From Pseudodesulfovibrio sp. 5S69 (lineage in GTDB: Bacteria > Desulfobacterota > Desulfovibrionia > Desulfovibrionales > Desulfovibrionaceae), in assembly GCF_037094465.1 (NCBI RefSeq), contig NZ_CP146609.1:2413501-2477500 (forward strand): 64,000 nucleotides of DNA. Direction: 5' to 3'. The notes under the pieces are model-generated. The model was not told the DNA's origin and searched no databases. It saw only the letters and a list, made by a program, of their open reading frames with translations. The position numbers and the translations under genes are program-made. Below, piece after piece: positions 22,920 through 33,015 of this stretch. Position 1 is the first letter of the stretch; every line of letters starts with the position of its first letter.

Positions 22920-25900
22920 TTACATGCCGACCCAGCGCTTCATCTGCCGCGTCTTCTCCCACAGTCCCAGGTTGGACGCCCAGGCCCTCCATTTTTCGAC
23001 CTCCAAAGACGTGTAGGCGTTGAAAGAATCCAGTTCGCGCGGCCATGCATCGGGAATGGCAAATCTTCGAGCGGTCTTCTGCGCCGGCTGTGTTCCCACC
23101 TCGCGGTCCACCTCTTCCCGTGCGGCTGTCACCATAAAATGGAGGCGGTTCATCATGTTGACCTCGCTTGCCCCTGCATCCATGTCCAGTGAAAGTAGGT
23201 TCAGATGAGGAAACATCTCCCTGAGTTTGTTTTCCATGCCCCGCCCGGTGATGTGGTTGGCAATGCAGCCGAAGGGCTGGAGACAGACGATGTTGTCGAT
23301 TCCTTCATTGAGCATGGCGATCATTTCAGCCGTAAGAAGCCATCCTTCGCCAAACTGATTGGCCAAACTGACTACCTCGCCGGTTATCGCCGCCAGTTTT
23401 CTTAAGTCATGAGCCTTTCTGTAAAAACGAAATCCCTGCATAATCCGCTCGATTTGGCCGACATGGTAATTTGAGTATATCTCCAGCAGCCTGTACTTGA
23501 TACGATCCGCCAAAGAACGTTTAAAAAAGGCCTTTTGGTCGTAGGTCTCATTGATAAAGCGCTGGGCGAAAAAATTCTGTATAGGAGGAAGAACCACTTC
23601 CACCCCCTGGCCGGACAGCCAGTCGATGATATTTCCGTTGGAGAAGAAGTTATATTTAACGAAGATTTCTCCAACGATCCCGACTCTTGGGACAGTCTTG
23701 TCGTTGATCTCAACCCGGTTGAAGTCCGCCACGGCCCTTTTCAGAAGATTGAGAAGATAATAATAATCTGCATTCTCGATACCTGTTTCCATTTCAAAGA
23801 GATATTTTTCATGCAGGTTCTTGGATGTCCCGGGCACCTTTTCCCTGACCATTGTTGATAAATACATCCTGGCCAGGGGATCGGCGAAAATAATTCCCAA
23901 GCCCATCCGTTTTATCAGCCCCATTTTATCTATTTTAAACCACGGTTGTGCATTGATTTCCTCATTGGATATAGCGATTATCGGAACCTCATCCAGGCCG
24001 GCGGCGGCCAGTGCTTTTTTGATAAGCGACACGTAAGAGGATGCCCGGCATTGACCGCCGGTTTGGGTCATGACGACAGCGGTTTTTTCAGGATCGTACC
24101 TGCCTGATTGAAATGCCTTGATAATGTCGCCGGCTACCAGGACAGAGGGGTAGCACATATCGTTGTTGATGGTTTTAAGTCCCCATTCAACCGACTCCCT
24201 GTCCTGGGGCGGAAGGACTTCAACCCGGTGACCGAAGGGCCTGAAAGCCGACGGGACCAGCGGTGAATAGAAGGGTGAAAAATAGGGGGCGATCAGGGTT
24301 CTCTTTCCGGACTTGCCCACAACCGCCCGGCCCGTTTGCATTGTGCCGCCCCCTACGGCTCTCGTTTTGCCGTTCTTTTCCTTCACCGCTTCCAGCATGG
24401 AGCGCAGTCTGATCCTGACGGCGCCCACGTTGACGATTTCATCCATTTTGATCAAGGTATGAATCTTCCCGCCATGGCGCAGAATTTCTTTGACCTCATC
24501 GGCCGAAATCGCATCCGGCCCACAGCCGAAAGAGGTCAACTGAACCATTTGGGCATTCGCCGTGTTTGTTACCCACCTTGCCGCTGCGTACAGCCTGTTG
24601 GCATAGCTCCACTGGGTCAGGACATTGACATCTTCCAGAGCGACGGTATCTGCATTCAGGGGAAGCGCGGTTTCACTGACGACGTCCACGCCGAGTTCCG
24701 TCAATACATCCGGAACACCGTGGTTGACAAGCGGGTCTGCATGGTAGGGTCGGCCGCAGAGGACAACGGTTGTCCGTCTCTCGGCCTCCGACCTGACCAG
24801 CAGCGTTTTCGCCATGGACCTGAGTTCCGTCTTGTAATTCGATTGCGCCTTGACGCCCTTTTCAACCCCTTCCGATATCGTGCGGTAATTGATTCCAAAC
24901 CGCCTGAAGAACAGATAAAGCTGATCTTTCAGCAAACCGAAATCCTTAAAGCTGACAGATGGATTGTCCAGGGGGATTTTGAATTTTTTCTCTGGATTGA
25001 CAGCACTCTTCAATAGATCGGGATATCCGGTAACCACCGGGCAATTATAACTGTTTAAGGCATCTGCGTATTCTTCTTCCTCATAGACGACGGTCGGATA
25101 GAACAGCCTGTCGATGTCTTTCCCGGCAAGATCGAAAATATGCCCATGGGCAAGTTTGGCGGGGAAACAGATGTTTTCCGACATGACAGTGGAAGACCCC
25201 TTTTCATATAATTGGAAATTGGACTCGGACGAGAGAACCACCCTGAAGCCGCATGTGGTCAAAAAGGCGCACCAAAAGGGAAAGTTTTCATACATGTTCA
25301 GGCAGCGGGGGATACCGTAGGTGAAAATCGGTTCGCCTTCGGGTTCCGTGTTTCGCTCAAACAGGAGCCTTATCTGATCATCAATCAGGTTCCTTCCTTT
25401 GCGTTGAGCATCCGGATTGTTGCTGAAGCGCCGCTCGCATCGGTTCCCTGTATAAAAATGGTTTCCGTTGCTGAAAGTCAGCTTCAAAACCCTGCACTGG
25501 TTTTCACATCCCCGGCAGCGGATTTCCTTTTTTGAAAAACCACTTCCCATCACCAATTTCTCAAAAACCAGGTCGTCGGTCTCCCGTCCCGGCCGATCCG
25601 GACCTTTCAGCGCTTCTTGCTGCGGAGCAACGGCCGCCACAACATGCGCACGATGATTGGCAAGGGCTGTCAGGGCCGCACCGTAGGCTCCCATCAGCTC
25701 GGAAATATCCGGTCTCATAACCTCCTTGTTCAGAAGCACCTCCAAGGCGCGTAATACGGCTGGATTTCGAAATGTTCCGCCCTGAACTACGATTTTGTCC
25801 CCCAGGACATCGACGTCCTTCAGCTTCAGCACTTTGTACAGAGCATTTTTGATAACCGAATACGCCAAACCTGCCGAAATGTCGCCGACCGTCGCCCCTT

Positions 25901-27431
25901 CCCGAAGGGCCTGCTTCACTTTGGAGTTCATGAAGATGGTGCAGCGGGTTCCCAGATCAAAAGGTGATTTGCTATCGCATGCAATCTCTGCGAATTCCTG
26001 GACACTATACCCTAGCGAACGGGCAAACGTCTCAATAAAGGAACCACATCCCGATGAGCAGGCCTCATTGATCTGAATTTCAGCCACGGCGTTGTCATGA
26101 ATATAGATCGCCTTCATGTCCTGCCCGCCGATATCCAGAATAAAGGATACATCCGGCTCAAAGCGCCGCGCCGCCCGGTAATGCGCCATGGTCTCAACCA
26201 GGCCGTCGTCCAACCCGAAGGCGGTTCTTATGAGACTTTCACCATAGCCGGTGGCCGCCGTTCTGGTGATCCGCGGGGCAAAGCCGGCAGAAACAAACTT
26301 TTTTCTGAATTCAGCCAGTCCCTTTTTTACCGCCTGGATGGGATCGCCGTTGTTGGGGCCGTAATAGCTCAGAACCAGTTTGCCTTTCTCATCGACAAGG
26401 ACGATCTTGGTGGTGGTTGACCCCGAATCCACACCTAAAAAAAGATCTTTTCCTTTTGCCTCAGGCAGGTCAATCCTGGGAACCAAATTTCGCTCATGCC
26501 TTTTTTGCCATATTTCAAATTCGTAATTGCTTGCAAACAGGGGGGGCAGCCTTTTGGTGCCGCTGTTGGTTGCACGGCTGACACCTCTCTCGGACATGGA
26601 TAAAAAATTGCTGATCCGGCCCCGACATGGTTTGCCATTGCGCACCATGGCCGCTCCCATGGCGGGAAGCAGTTCCGGATGATCCGGAAGTACCAGGTCA
26701 TCCGGATGCTCAATGCCGAGCAGATTTGCAAAGGCTTTCCGCAGGATTGGATAAAATGTCAGCGGCCCGCCTCCGATCAGTATTTTTCTTTCCATCTCCC
26801 GTCCACGGGACAAGGCGGTTATCACCTGAAGGGCGACCGAATGAAATATGGAAGCCGCCACATCTTCCCTGGATACATGGCGGCTCAGCAGGGCCTGGAT
26901 GTCGGTTTTGGCGAAAACGCCGCACCGCGACGCAATCGGATAAATATTCGTGGCTTTTCCGGCCAGAACGTTCAGTTCCGCTACATCAACACCCAGGAGA
27001 ACCGCCATTTGATCGATAAAAGCACCGGTCCCGCCGGCGCAACTTCCGTTCATCCGGATATCGGGGCGGCCACTGCCGTCAAAGAATATTATTTTGGAGT
27101 CTTCTCCGCCGATTTCGATAAATGTCCTGGCTTCGGGGAAAAACTTTTCGATGACGTGCGCGGAGGCCACCACTTCCTGCACGAACGGCAGGCCGAAGAA
27201 TTCGGCCGCACCCATCCCCGCCGATCCGGTAACCGCCAAATCAAGCTCCACGTCGCCAAGTTTCTCAAGGGCGTCATTGAAAATACGCCGTGTTGTTTCC
27301 ACTGTTTTGCCCTGATGACGACAGTAGCGGAAAAATACCATGCCACCCTCTTTATCCAGGATAACCGCCTTGGCTGTAGTTGAACCGATATCGATCCCGG
27401 CAAAATAGAGACTTTCTGCATGGTTCTTCAT
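22920..27431 (-). CDS. Giant acyl-CoA dehydratase activase-related protein
   Basis: A 1503-aa protein with two ASKHA-fold ATPase domains of the BcrAD/BadFG/HgdC type in tandem. The first (residues about 8-280) has GIDIGSTTAKAV, IEIGGEDSK, NGSCAGGTGAF and ASRCGVFAKTD; the second (about 325-590) has GVDSGSTTTKIV, ILDIGGQDMK, NEACSSGCGSF and GTRCTIFMNSK. A DUF2229-like Cys-rich segment (IRCRGCENQC) and an HgdB-like C-terminal part follow. The family's small members use ATP to push electrons from a [4Fe-4S] cluster into 2-hydroxyacyl-CoA dehydratases; the fused giant versions have no established reaction. It is last in the eight-gene operon, overlapping its neighbour by four bases. Its coupling to efflux genes is unusual. 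Confidence 0.88.
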   Translation of the reverse strand: MKNHAESLYFAGIDIGSTTAKAVILDKEGGMVFFRYCRHQGKTVETTRRIFNDALEKLGDVELDLAVTGSAGMGAAEFFGLPFVQEVVASAHVIEKFFPEARTFIEIGGEDSKIIFFDGSGRPDIRMNGSCAGGTGAFIDQMAVLLGVDVAELNVLAGKATNIYPIASRCGVFAKTDIQALLSRHVSREDVAASIFHSVALQVITALSRGREMERKILIGGGPLTFYPILRKAFANLLGIEHPDDLVLPDHPELLPAMGAAMVRNGKPCRGRISNFLSMSERGVSRATNSGTKRLPPLFASNYEFEIWQKRHERNLVPRIDLPEAKGKDLFLGVDSGSTTTKIVLVDEKGKLVLSYYGPNNGDPIQAVKKGLAEFRKKFVSAGFAPRITRTAATGYGESLIRTAFGLDDGLVETMAHYRAARRFEPDVSFILDIGGQDMKAIYIHDNAVAEIQINEACSSGCGSFIETFARSLGYSVQEFAEIACDSKSPFDLGTRCTIFMNSKVKQALREGATVGDISAGLAYSVIKNALYKVLKLKDVDVLGDKIVVQGGTFRNPAVLRALEVLLNKEVMRPDISELMGAYGAALTALANHRAHVVAAVAPQQEALKGPDRPGRETDDLVFEKLVMGSGFSKKEIRCRGCENQCRVLKLTFSNGNHFYTGNRCERRFSNNPDAQRKGRNLIDDQIRLLFERNTEPEGEPIFTYGIPRCLNMYENFPFWCAFLTTCGFRVVLSSESNFQLYEKGSSTVMSENICFPAKLAHGHIFDLAGKDIDRLFYPTVVYEEEEYADALNSYNCPVVTGYPDLLKSAVNPEKKFKIPLDNPSVSFKDFGLLKDQLYLFFRRFGINYRTISEGVEKGVKAQSNYKTELRSMAKTLLVRSEAERRTTVVLCGRPYHADPLVNHGVPDVLTELGVDVVSETALPLNADTVALEDVNVLTQWSYANRLYAAARWVTNTANAQMVQLTSFGCGPDAISADEVKEILRHGGKIHTLIKMDEIVNVGAVRIRLRSMLEAVKEKNGKTRAVGGGTMQTGRAVVGKSGKRTLIAPYFSPFYSPLVPSAFRPFGHRVEVLPPQDRESVEWGLKTINNDMCYPSVLVAGDIIKAFQSGRYDPEKTAVVMTQTGGQCRASSYVSLIKKALAAAGLDEVPIIAISNEEINAQPWFKIDKMGLIKRMGLGIIFADPLARMYLSTMVREKVPGTSKNLHEKYLFEMETGIENADYYYLLNLLKRAVADFNRVEINDKTVPRVGIVGEIFVKYNFFSNGNIIDWLSGQGVEVVLPPIQNFFAQRFINETYDQKAFFKRSLADRIKYRLLEIYSNYHVGQIERIMQGFRFYRKAHDLRKLAAITGEVVSLANQFGEGWLLTAEMIAMLNEGIDNIVCLQPFGCIANHITGRGMENKLREMFPHLNLLSLDMDAGASEVNMMNRLHFMVTAAREEVDREVGTQPAQKTARRFAIPDAWPRELDSFNAYTSLEVEKWRAWASNLGLWEKTRQMKRWVGM

Positions 27432-28456
27432 CTTTTTTCATCTCCCGGTTCCGGATGAACGCAACGGGAGGCCGCCTCTGTGGGTTTGTCTTGTTTCTTC
27501 ATGCTCAGATAGTCCCTTGCAGAGCAAAAGGTATCCACCAGAGAAACCACCAGCGATTCCATATGGCGCGGCGGTATAACAGTAAGCGGCCACATGTGTT
27601 TTTTAATAATATCCGCTTCTTTTTCGGTAAGACCGGTGATGCTGCGGGCGTTCTCAAGAGCGATAGTATGGTGCCGGAAACCGTGCAGCCTGGGTCCGTC
27701 ATGCAGCCAGTCATAGTAGAAAAGATCGTGCAGCAACGCACCCCGGATAATCGCCCGGGTGTCAAGGGAAAGTCTTTTTCCCCAGCGAAAGCTCAGGCAG
27801 GCCACCTCCTCCACATGATCCAATCGGGTTTTCCCCCTGTGATGGTTATACTGCGCCAGTTTTGCAACCTCCGGCAGATCGAGAAGCGGCCTTGCCGTGT
27901 TGACGAATTCCGCCTCCATCAGAGTTTTCTCTTCCGGCGTCAGGCGGAGGAAACGCCCGGCTGCAACCGCCAGGAAATCCATCGACATGATTGAGATCGT
28001 TGCTCCGGCCACTATCCACTTGAAGACCGGTGAAAGCAGGACGAGCATGCTTTGATAGGGGGGCAAAACGGCATATTCAAAAGCGAAGGCCAGCAGTATC
28101 CAGTACAGGGAGAATTTTAGACAGATGTGCCCCCTGTAATTAAATCTTTGGTCCGAATAGTCCCACAGACGGATCTGGAAAAAGTATTGAGCAACCAATC
28201 CGGAGCCGAATTCGAGTCCGGTTGTGATTATGAAATAAGCGAAGGCCTTGGTTCCCCAATTGGATTCCTGCAGCAATGAAACCGCTGCCATAAGCATCAC
28301 TGCGCCGGCACCGTAAAGGATGAGATACGGCCCCTTCAGGAGGCCGGGATTGACGAACCGCTTGTCACGCACGGAACGATAGGAGACCTCCAGCATCCAT
28401 CCAAGAATGGAAAAAAAGGAGAAAGAAAAGAAGAAGTTTACAACATCGGCCGTCAT
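27428..28456 (-). CDS. PF06541-type membrane protein fused to an HD domain
   Basis: A 342-aa fusion. Residues about 5-185 hold five or six transmembrane helices of the putative ABC-transporter type IV/CmpB family (FFSILGWMLEVSYRSV, NPGLLKGPYLILYG, with the G-P-[FY] pattern typical of the family). Residues about 200-330 form an HD phosphohydrolase-like domain: RLDHVEEVA, GALLHDLFYYDW (His-Asp), HGFRHHTIALENA and IKKHMWPL. The HD part suggests a cytoplasmic nucleotide or phosphoester hydrolase tethered to the membrane; the substrate is unknown. It overlaps both neighbours by four bases (28453-28456 and 27428-27431), so it is translationally coupled to the RND permease and the giant activase. 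Confidence 0.75.
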   Translation of the reverse strand: MTADVVNFFFSFSFFSILGWMLEVSYRSVRDKRFVNPGLLKGPYLILYGAGAVMLMAAVSLLQESNWGTKAFAYFIITTGLEFGSGLVAQYFFQIRLWDYSDQRFNYRGHICLKFSLYWILLAFAFEYAVLPPYQSMLVLLSPVFKWIVAGATISIMSMDFLAVAAGRFLRLTPEEKTLMEAEFVNTARPLLDLPEVAKLAQYNHHRGKTRLDHVEEVACLSFRWGKRLSLDTRAIIRGALLHDLFYYDWLHDGPRLHGFRHHTIALENARSITGLTEKEADIIKKHMWPLTVIPPRHMESLVVSLVDTFCSARDYLSMKKQDKPTEAASRCVHPEPGDEKR

Positions 28457-31400
28457 TTTGCTTTACCCCGGTGAACCAGCGAATACATTAGCGGCACCAG
28501 AATCAATGTCACAAGGCCGCTGACCGACAGTCCCCCAATGACCGTGATGCCCAGTGCATTCCATATTTCAGAGCCTTCCCCTCTGGAAAGGGCTAATGGG
28601 ACCATGCCGAATATGGTGGTCAAACTCGTCATGAGCACCGGCCTCAGGCGTGTTTTTCCGCCCGTGACCACCGCTTCGTTTAGCGTCATCCCACCTGCTC
28701 TCAGTTGCTTGGTATAATCCACGAGCACAATGGCGTTCTTTACAACAATGCCCATGAGCATGATTACCCCGATGAAGCTCATCAGGTTGAGCGGAGTGGC
28801 CGTGGCAACGAAGGCCCATATCACTCCGGCGAAGGCGAAAGGAACCGAAAACATGATGATGAATGGATCAACGAAATCCTCGAACTCCCCTGCCATGACC
28901 ATGTAGACAAGGACTATTCCCAGAATCAAAAGGAGGGTCAGGTCGCGGAACGCTTTTCGCTGTTCCTCCACCTCCCCGCCCCATTCGATGGAAACGCCGG
29001 GAGGCAGGTCAAGAGAGGCCATCTTTTCTCGAACATCCCGTACCACATCCCCCAGAACCCTGCCCTGGACGCCCGCCTGAACCTTTGTGACGCGGGTCCT
29101 GTTTTTCCGGTCGATCTCCACGGGCCCAAAGGTTTCCCGAACAGACGCGACGTTCCGGAGCTTAATGGTCTGACCGGTCAGGGTGGTGATGGGGGTTTCC
29201 CCGATTTCACGAATCGTTTCCCGCTGGTCTTTTTTCAGTCGCAACTCGATGTCGAAGTCGTCACCCGCCTCCCGGAACTTCGTATCATCGAATCCATAGT
29301 AGTTGGTCCTCAATGCGTCGGCGACAAGCGCCACATTCAATCCCAGGGATGCCGCCTTATCCCGGTCAAGACAAATCCGCACTTCCGGCCGTGGTCTCTT
29401 TCTGCTGACAGAGACATCCACTGCGCCGGGTGTGGTTTCCACGATGCGCTGGATCTTTGCGGCGGCTTTGTCGGTCGTCTCGATATCATGGCCCAGAATA
29501 TCGATGCTGATAGGCCGGCCGCCTCCCAGGAACGCCTTTTGGATGACGCTTACGGCGCTGGCGGAAAAATTCTCAACGCCCGGCAGTTTTATGACCTGCT
29601 CACGAAGCTCCGAAGCGACCTCCTTGGCATGGCGACTCCGTTCTTTTTTATCAATGAGACGCCCTCCGATGCGACCGATGCCGGTTCCCTCTTCAAAACC
29701 GAGGGCTGTTAAAAATCCTTTCTTGGTCTGACCTGCCAGGGCATAGGAGGCTTCCATTTCCGGAATGGCGTTCACCGCGTTGAGCATTTCTTCCGTGGTT
29801 CCGGCCGTGACCTCCACTCGGGTGCCCTGCGCCATCTCCAGGACCACCTCCACTTCCCCCGAATCCACTTCGGGGAAAAATTCCGTACCGACCAAAGGAA
29901 TCAGTGCCAGACTGCCGATAAATACAATAACTATAAGTGAAAGCAAAATGTTACGGTGCCTTAGTCCCCATCCCAGGACGTGAGAATAACCGGCTTCGAT
30001 TCCATTCAGCAAACGCTCGCTCCATACAAATACCGGATTGAGCTTTCTTTGATCCCGTGAACGGAGCAAACGGGAAGCAGCCATGGGGGTCAACGTCAAT
30101 GAAATGAAAAGCGAGGCCAGAATCGTAATCAAGATCATGAACGCCAACTGACCAAAGATGATGCCGGCGATCCCTTTCACTAAGAGAAGAGGGGCGAAGA
30201 CAGCTACAATGGTCAATGTTGACGCGGCTACCGCCATACCCACTTCGGATGTTCCCTCCACGGCGGCCAACTGCGGAGGCTTGCCATCGTCCACATGCCG
30301 CACGATGTTTTCAAGTACGACGATGGCATCGTCCACCACCATTCCCACAGCAATGGCAAGACTCATCATGGAAATGACGTTGATGGTATAATCCATGACG
30401 AAGAGGCCGATAAAGGCGACGATAATCGAAAAAGGAATTGCCATTGAGACGACCAGGCTGGTGCGAAACCGCCGGAGAAACAGGAAACAGACGACAATGA
30501 CCAAAAGGCCTCCGACGACGGCGGCTTCGGTCAAACTATTGATCATCGCATAAATGTGATCTGAGTTATCCAGAATCCCGTGGATTTCGATATCCGCCGG
30601 CACTTCGGTCTTCAGTGTCTTGAGGCGATCTTTTATGGCTTCGATCACGTTGACGGTGTTGGTCCCGGACTGCTTCTGAATAATCAAGGCAATCGCAGGA
30701 AGCTTGCCGGAACGCGCCCACTCCTGCGGCTCCTCAAAGGCATCGGTGACCGTGGCCACGTCTCTGAGCCGCACAAGCGCGTCGCCGTTGCTTCCGATCA
30801 CCGTATTTGCGATTTCCGCTGCATCCCGATAGCGCCCCGCCACTCTGATCTGGAGTTCATTCCTCCCGATCTTGACGGTGCCCACCGGAAGGTTCAGGTT
30901 TTCAGCGGCGAGAACATTTCTGATCTGCTGGACGGAAATGTGATAAGCATCTATTGCTTCGCGGTCGAAATGCACATTGATCTGTCTTTCCTGACCGCCG
31001 ATATAGACGACAGCGCCCACGCCGGGCACACGCTTCAACGGATCGGCGATCTGCTTGTCCACAATTCTGTAAAGATCGGGACTGCTTTCTTCCGCCGTCA
31101 CCGTCATGATGAGCACCGGCACCATGGAACTGCTGAACTTGAAGATAAAGGGGTCTTCCGCTCCATCGGCAAGGTCCGGCTTGGCAAGATCGATCTTCTC
31201 CCGGATATCGTTGACCGCAACATCCAGGTCGGTGCCCCAGTTGAATATGCAATTGACGATGGCGATGTTGTCTTTGGACTTTGACTCCAGCCGGTCGAGA
31301 TTCGGTGTGGTGGAAAGCTGGTCTTCCAGGTACTTGGTCACCTCCGACTCAACATCCGTGGCGGAAGCCCCCGGATAGGGTGTGATGACACTCACGGCCG

Positions 31401-31527
31401 GAGGTTCAATATCCGGCAACAAGTCGAGGTTGAGCCTGAAAAAAGCCACGCAACCCAGCAATGTAATGGCAGCGAAAACCATAACGGTCGTGACCGGCCT
31501 GCGGACGGATATCTCCGGTAATTTCAT
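28453..31527 (-). CDS. RND efflux permease (AcrB/HAE1 type)
   Basis: A 1024-aa inner-membrane pump of normal length for the HAE1 family. The N-terminal helix ISVRRPVTTVMVFAAITLLG is followed by the first porter domain (PAVSVITPYPGASATDVE), then helices 2-6 with the proton-relay aspartates in GMVVDDAIVVLENIV, the second porter domain, and helices 8-12 with VVKNAIVLVDY. It exports small molecules or lipids using proton motive force, with the adaptor and TolC-like protein encoded upstream. The adaptor and permease genes are not adjacent, as is usual; a phospholipase and a small membrane protein separate them. It overlaps its neighbours by four bases on both sides. Confidence 0.95.
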   Translation of the reverse strand: MKLPEISVRRPVTTVMVFAAITLLGCVAFFRLNLDLLPDIEPPAVSVITPYPGASATDVESEVTKYLEDQLSTTPNLDRLESKSKDNIAIVNCIFNWGTDLDVAVNDIREKIDLAKPDLADGAEDPFIFKFSSSMVPVLIMTVTAEESSPDLYRIVDKQIADPLKRVPGVGAVVYIGGQERQINVHFDREAIDAYHISVQQIRNVLAAENLNLPVGTVKIGRNELQIRVAGRYRDAAEIANTVIGSNGDALVRLRDVATVTDAFEEPQEWARSGKLPAIALIIQKQSGTNTVNVIEAIKDRLKTLKTEVPADIEIHGILDNSDHIYAMINSLTEAAVVGGLLVIVVCFLFLRRFRTSLVVSMAIPFSIIVAFIGLFVMDYTINVISMMSLAIAVGMVVDDAIVVLENIVRHVDDGKPPQLAAVEGTSEVGMAVAASTLTIVAVFAPLLLVKGIAGIIFGQLAFMILITILASLFISLTLTPMAASRLLRSRDQRKLNPVFVWSERLLNGIEAGYSHVLGWGLRHRNILLSLIVIVFIGSLALIPLVGTEFFPEVDSGEVEVVLEMAQGTRVEVTAGTTEEMLNAVNAIPEMEASYALAGQTKKGFLTALGFEEGTGIGRIGGRLIDKKERSRHAKEVASELREQVIKLPGVENFSASAVSVIQKAFLGGGRPISIDILGHDIETTDKAAAKIQRIVETTPGAVDVSVSRKRPRPEVRICLDRDKAASLGLNVALVADALRTNYYGFDDTKFREAGDDFDIELRLKKDQRETIREIGETPITTLTGQTIKLRNVASVRETFGPVEIDRKNRTRVTKVQAGVQGRVLGDVVRDVREKMASLDLPPGVSIEWGGEVEEQRKAFRDLTLLLILGIVLVYMVMAGEFEDFVDPFIIMFSVPFAFAGVIWAFVATATPLNLMSFIGVIMLMGIVVKNAIVLVDYTKQLRAGGMTLNEAVVTGGKTRLRPVLMTSLTTIFGMVPLALSRGEGSEIWNALGITVIGGLSVSGLVTLILVPLMYSLVHRGKAK

Positions 31528-32018
31528 TTCTGTTCCCCTTGCTTGTCGTCACCGTCAGCTTCAAAAAAGTCGACTTCCGTCTTAAGGTCCCGAAGGCATT
31601 TGCTTTGCTCGTGCGAACATATCCTGGCCCAGGCAATAACGCTGATCCAACCTGCTGCGACAAGAGAAAGGATAGCGGCGGTTTTTCCAGGAAAATGGGT
31701 TGTGATGGCCCAGATTGCCAGTGCCCCAGATGTGATTCCAACAATCAGCCAGACGAATAGATGGCAAGTGCACGGATCACGATCAGGGACCGGAGGAGAG
31801 AACCAAATCCGTTCCCCGATCTCAGTCCGTTCGAATTCTGCGTCATCAAGGTTTGTTTCAATTATCCTGTTCTTGAACTTGACAACGACAATCTTCCTTT
31901 CGGGCCGTCCACTGAATGATTCCATTCTTTTTTTCTCGATCACTTCTCCTTTGACCCTCAGAGAACGCAGACGATCAACGAGGCGTTTTTCTTGTAACTG
32001 ACAAATATTAATTCCCAT
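31524..32018 (-). CDS. Small two-helix membrane protein of the RND operon
   Basis: I do not recognise the family. The start at 32018 (MGINICQLQEKRL) follows GGAGGACGG; the longer frame to 32159 overlaps the phospholipase gene and lacks a ribosome site. The 164-aa product has a soluble N-terminal part of about 75 residues with basic and beta-rich sequence (KIVVVKFKNRIIETNL), then two transmembrane helices (LFVWLIVGITSGALAIWAI and AAILSLVAAGWISVIAWA) and a polar tail. It overlaps the patatin-like gene by 11 bases and the RND permease by four. It may be an accessory subunit of the pump. Confidence 0.7.
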   Translation of the reverse strand: MGINICQLQEKRLVDRLRSLRVKGEVIEKKRMESFSGRPERKIVVVKFKNRIIETNLDDAEFERTEIGERIWFSPPVPDRDPCTCHLFVWLIVGITSGALAIWAITTHFPGKTAAILSLVAAGWISVIAWARICSHEQSKCLRDLKTEVDFFEADGDDKQGEQK

Positions 32019-33015
32019 CTTCCGTCCTCCCCGGTAAAAAACCTCCTGGCAAATCTCTTTTGGCGGCACACTTCCATCTTTCTTTGAGCTGCACCATGGC
32101 TTCTCGGTACCCCTCGGCAATGGCCTCCTCGGCCCGATGGAATTCGAGAAAACGAACATCCCCCAGCTTCGGCCGAATCAGCAGATCGGGCGGATCGGTT
32201 GCCAATCTTGTTGCGGTGATCTGCACTTCCATAATATTGATTGCAGTCGTCAACACATCAAAGATATTTGGCACGGGGTCCCTTTGCAGCCACTGGCGCA
32301 CTTGCGATAACGCGGGCGAACCGAATTCGCTGAGCCTGTTGGTCAGATCCTGCGCGATTCTCCATTCTGCGGGCTGGGGCTGAACAACCATACCTGCCAC
32401 CGATGAATCAACCGGAGCGATGCCGGCGGTACTCCTTTTGTCGATAATGTCATGGTTCAAATCAACAGCGATGACGTAATCCGCTCCCATTTTCCTGACA
32501 GCGCTCACCGGCACGGGGTTGACCAGCCCTCCATCCACCAGAAAGCCGCCGTTTTTCCTGACCGGCGTGAAAATGCCCGGAACCGAGATGCTCGCGCGGA
32601 TTGCCTCTATGAGGTCCCCTTTGTTCAACACGACCTCACGACCCGTGGCCAGGTCGGTGGCAACCGCGCAATAGCGGAGAGGTAATTCTTCAATGTTCAT
32701 TTCTCGAACATGAGAACGAAAGAAATCGCTGATCTTCTTTCCATCAATGAGTCCCGACCTCGGAAAAGTTACATCCAGGAAGGAAACAATCTGTTTCCAG
32801 TCGAGCTGACGGGCAAAATTTTCCAGCACATCCATTTTGCCAAGGGCACATGCGGCCCCTACCAACGAACCAATGCTGGTGCCGGCGACGTACCTGATTT
32901 CTATTCCTGCCTCAGCTAGTGCCTGCAATACACCGATATGAGACCATCCCCGTGCGGAGCCGCTACCCAGAGCCAGGCCGATATTTTTCGGAAAACCTGA
33001 GCTATCGTCCGACAT
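32008..33015 (-). CDS. Patatin-like phospholipase (RssA-type)
   Basis: A 335-aa serine hydrolase. The oxyanion-hole glycines GSGSARG (residues 18-24), the nucleophile in GTSIG (Ser47) and the catalytic Asp in LVDGGLVNPVP give the complete Ser-Asp dyad of the patatin family. No signal peptide is seen, so it acts on the cytoplasmic side or at the inner membrane, presumably on phospholipids or other acyl esters. The start at 33015 (MSDDSSG) overlaps the adaptor gene by 14 bases; a longer frame to 33066 is less likely. Its position between the adaptor and permease genes of an RND system suggests a lipid-related job for the whole operon; that is inference. Confidence 0.85.
   Translation of the reverse strand: MSDDSSGFPKNIGLALGSGSARGWSHIGVLQALAEAGIEIRYVAGTSIGSLVGAACALGKMDVLENFARQLDWKQIVSFLDVTFPRSGLIDGKKISDFFRSHVREMNIEELPLRYCAVATDLATGREVVLNKGDLIEAIRASISVPGIFTPVRKNGGFLVDGGLVNPVPVSAVRKMGADYVIAVDLNHDIIDKRSTAGIAPVDSSVAGMVVQPQPAEWRIAQDLTNRLSEFGSPALSQVRQWLQRDPVPNIFDVLTTAINIMEVQITATRLATDPPDLLIRPKLGDVRFLEFHRAEEAIAEGYREAMVQLKERWKCAAKRDLPGGFLPGRTEDGN

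Noticed and set aside
22405..23046. 213-codon minus-strand open frame downstream of the giant activase
   Set aside because: Only about 34 codons make sense (DUF2188-like); the rest is out of frame with a methyltransferase remnant and overlaps the activase end.
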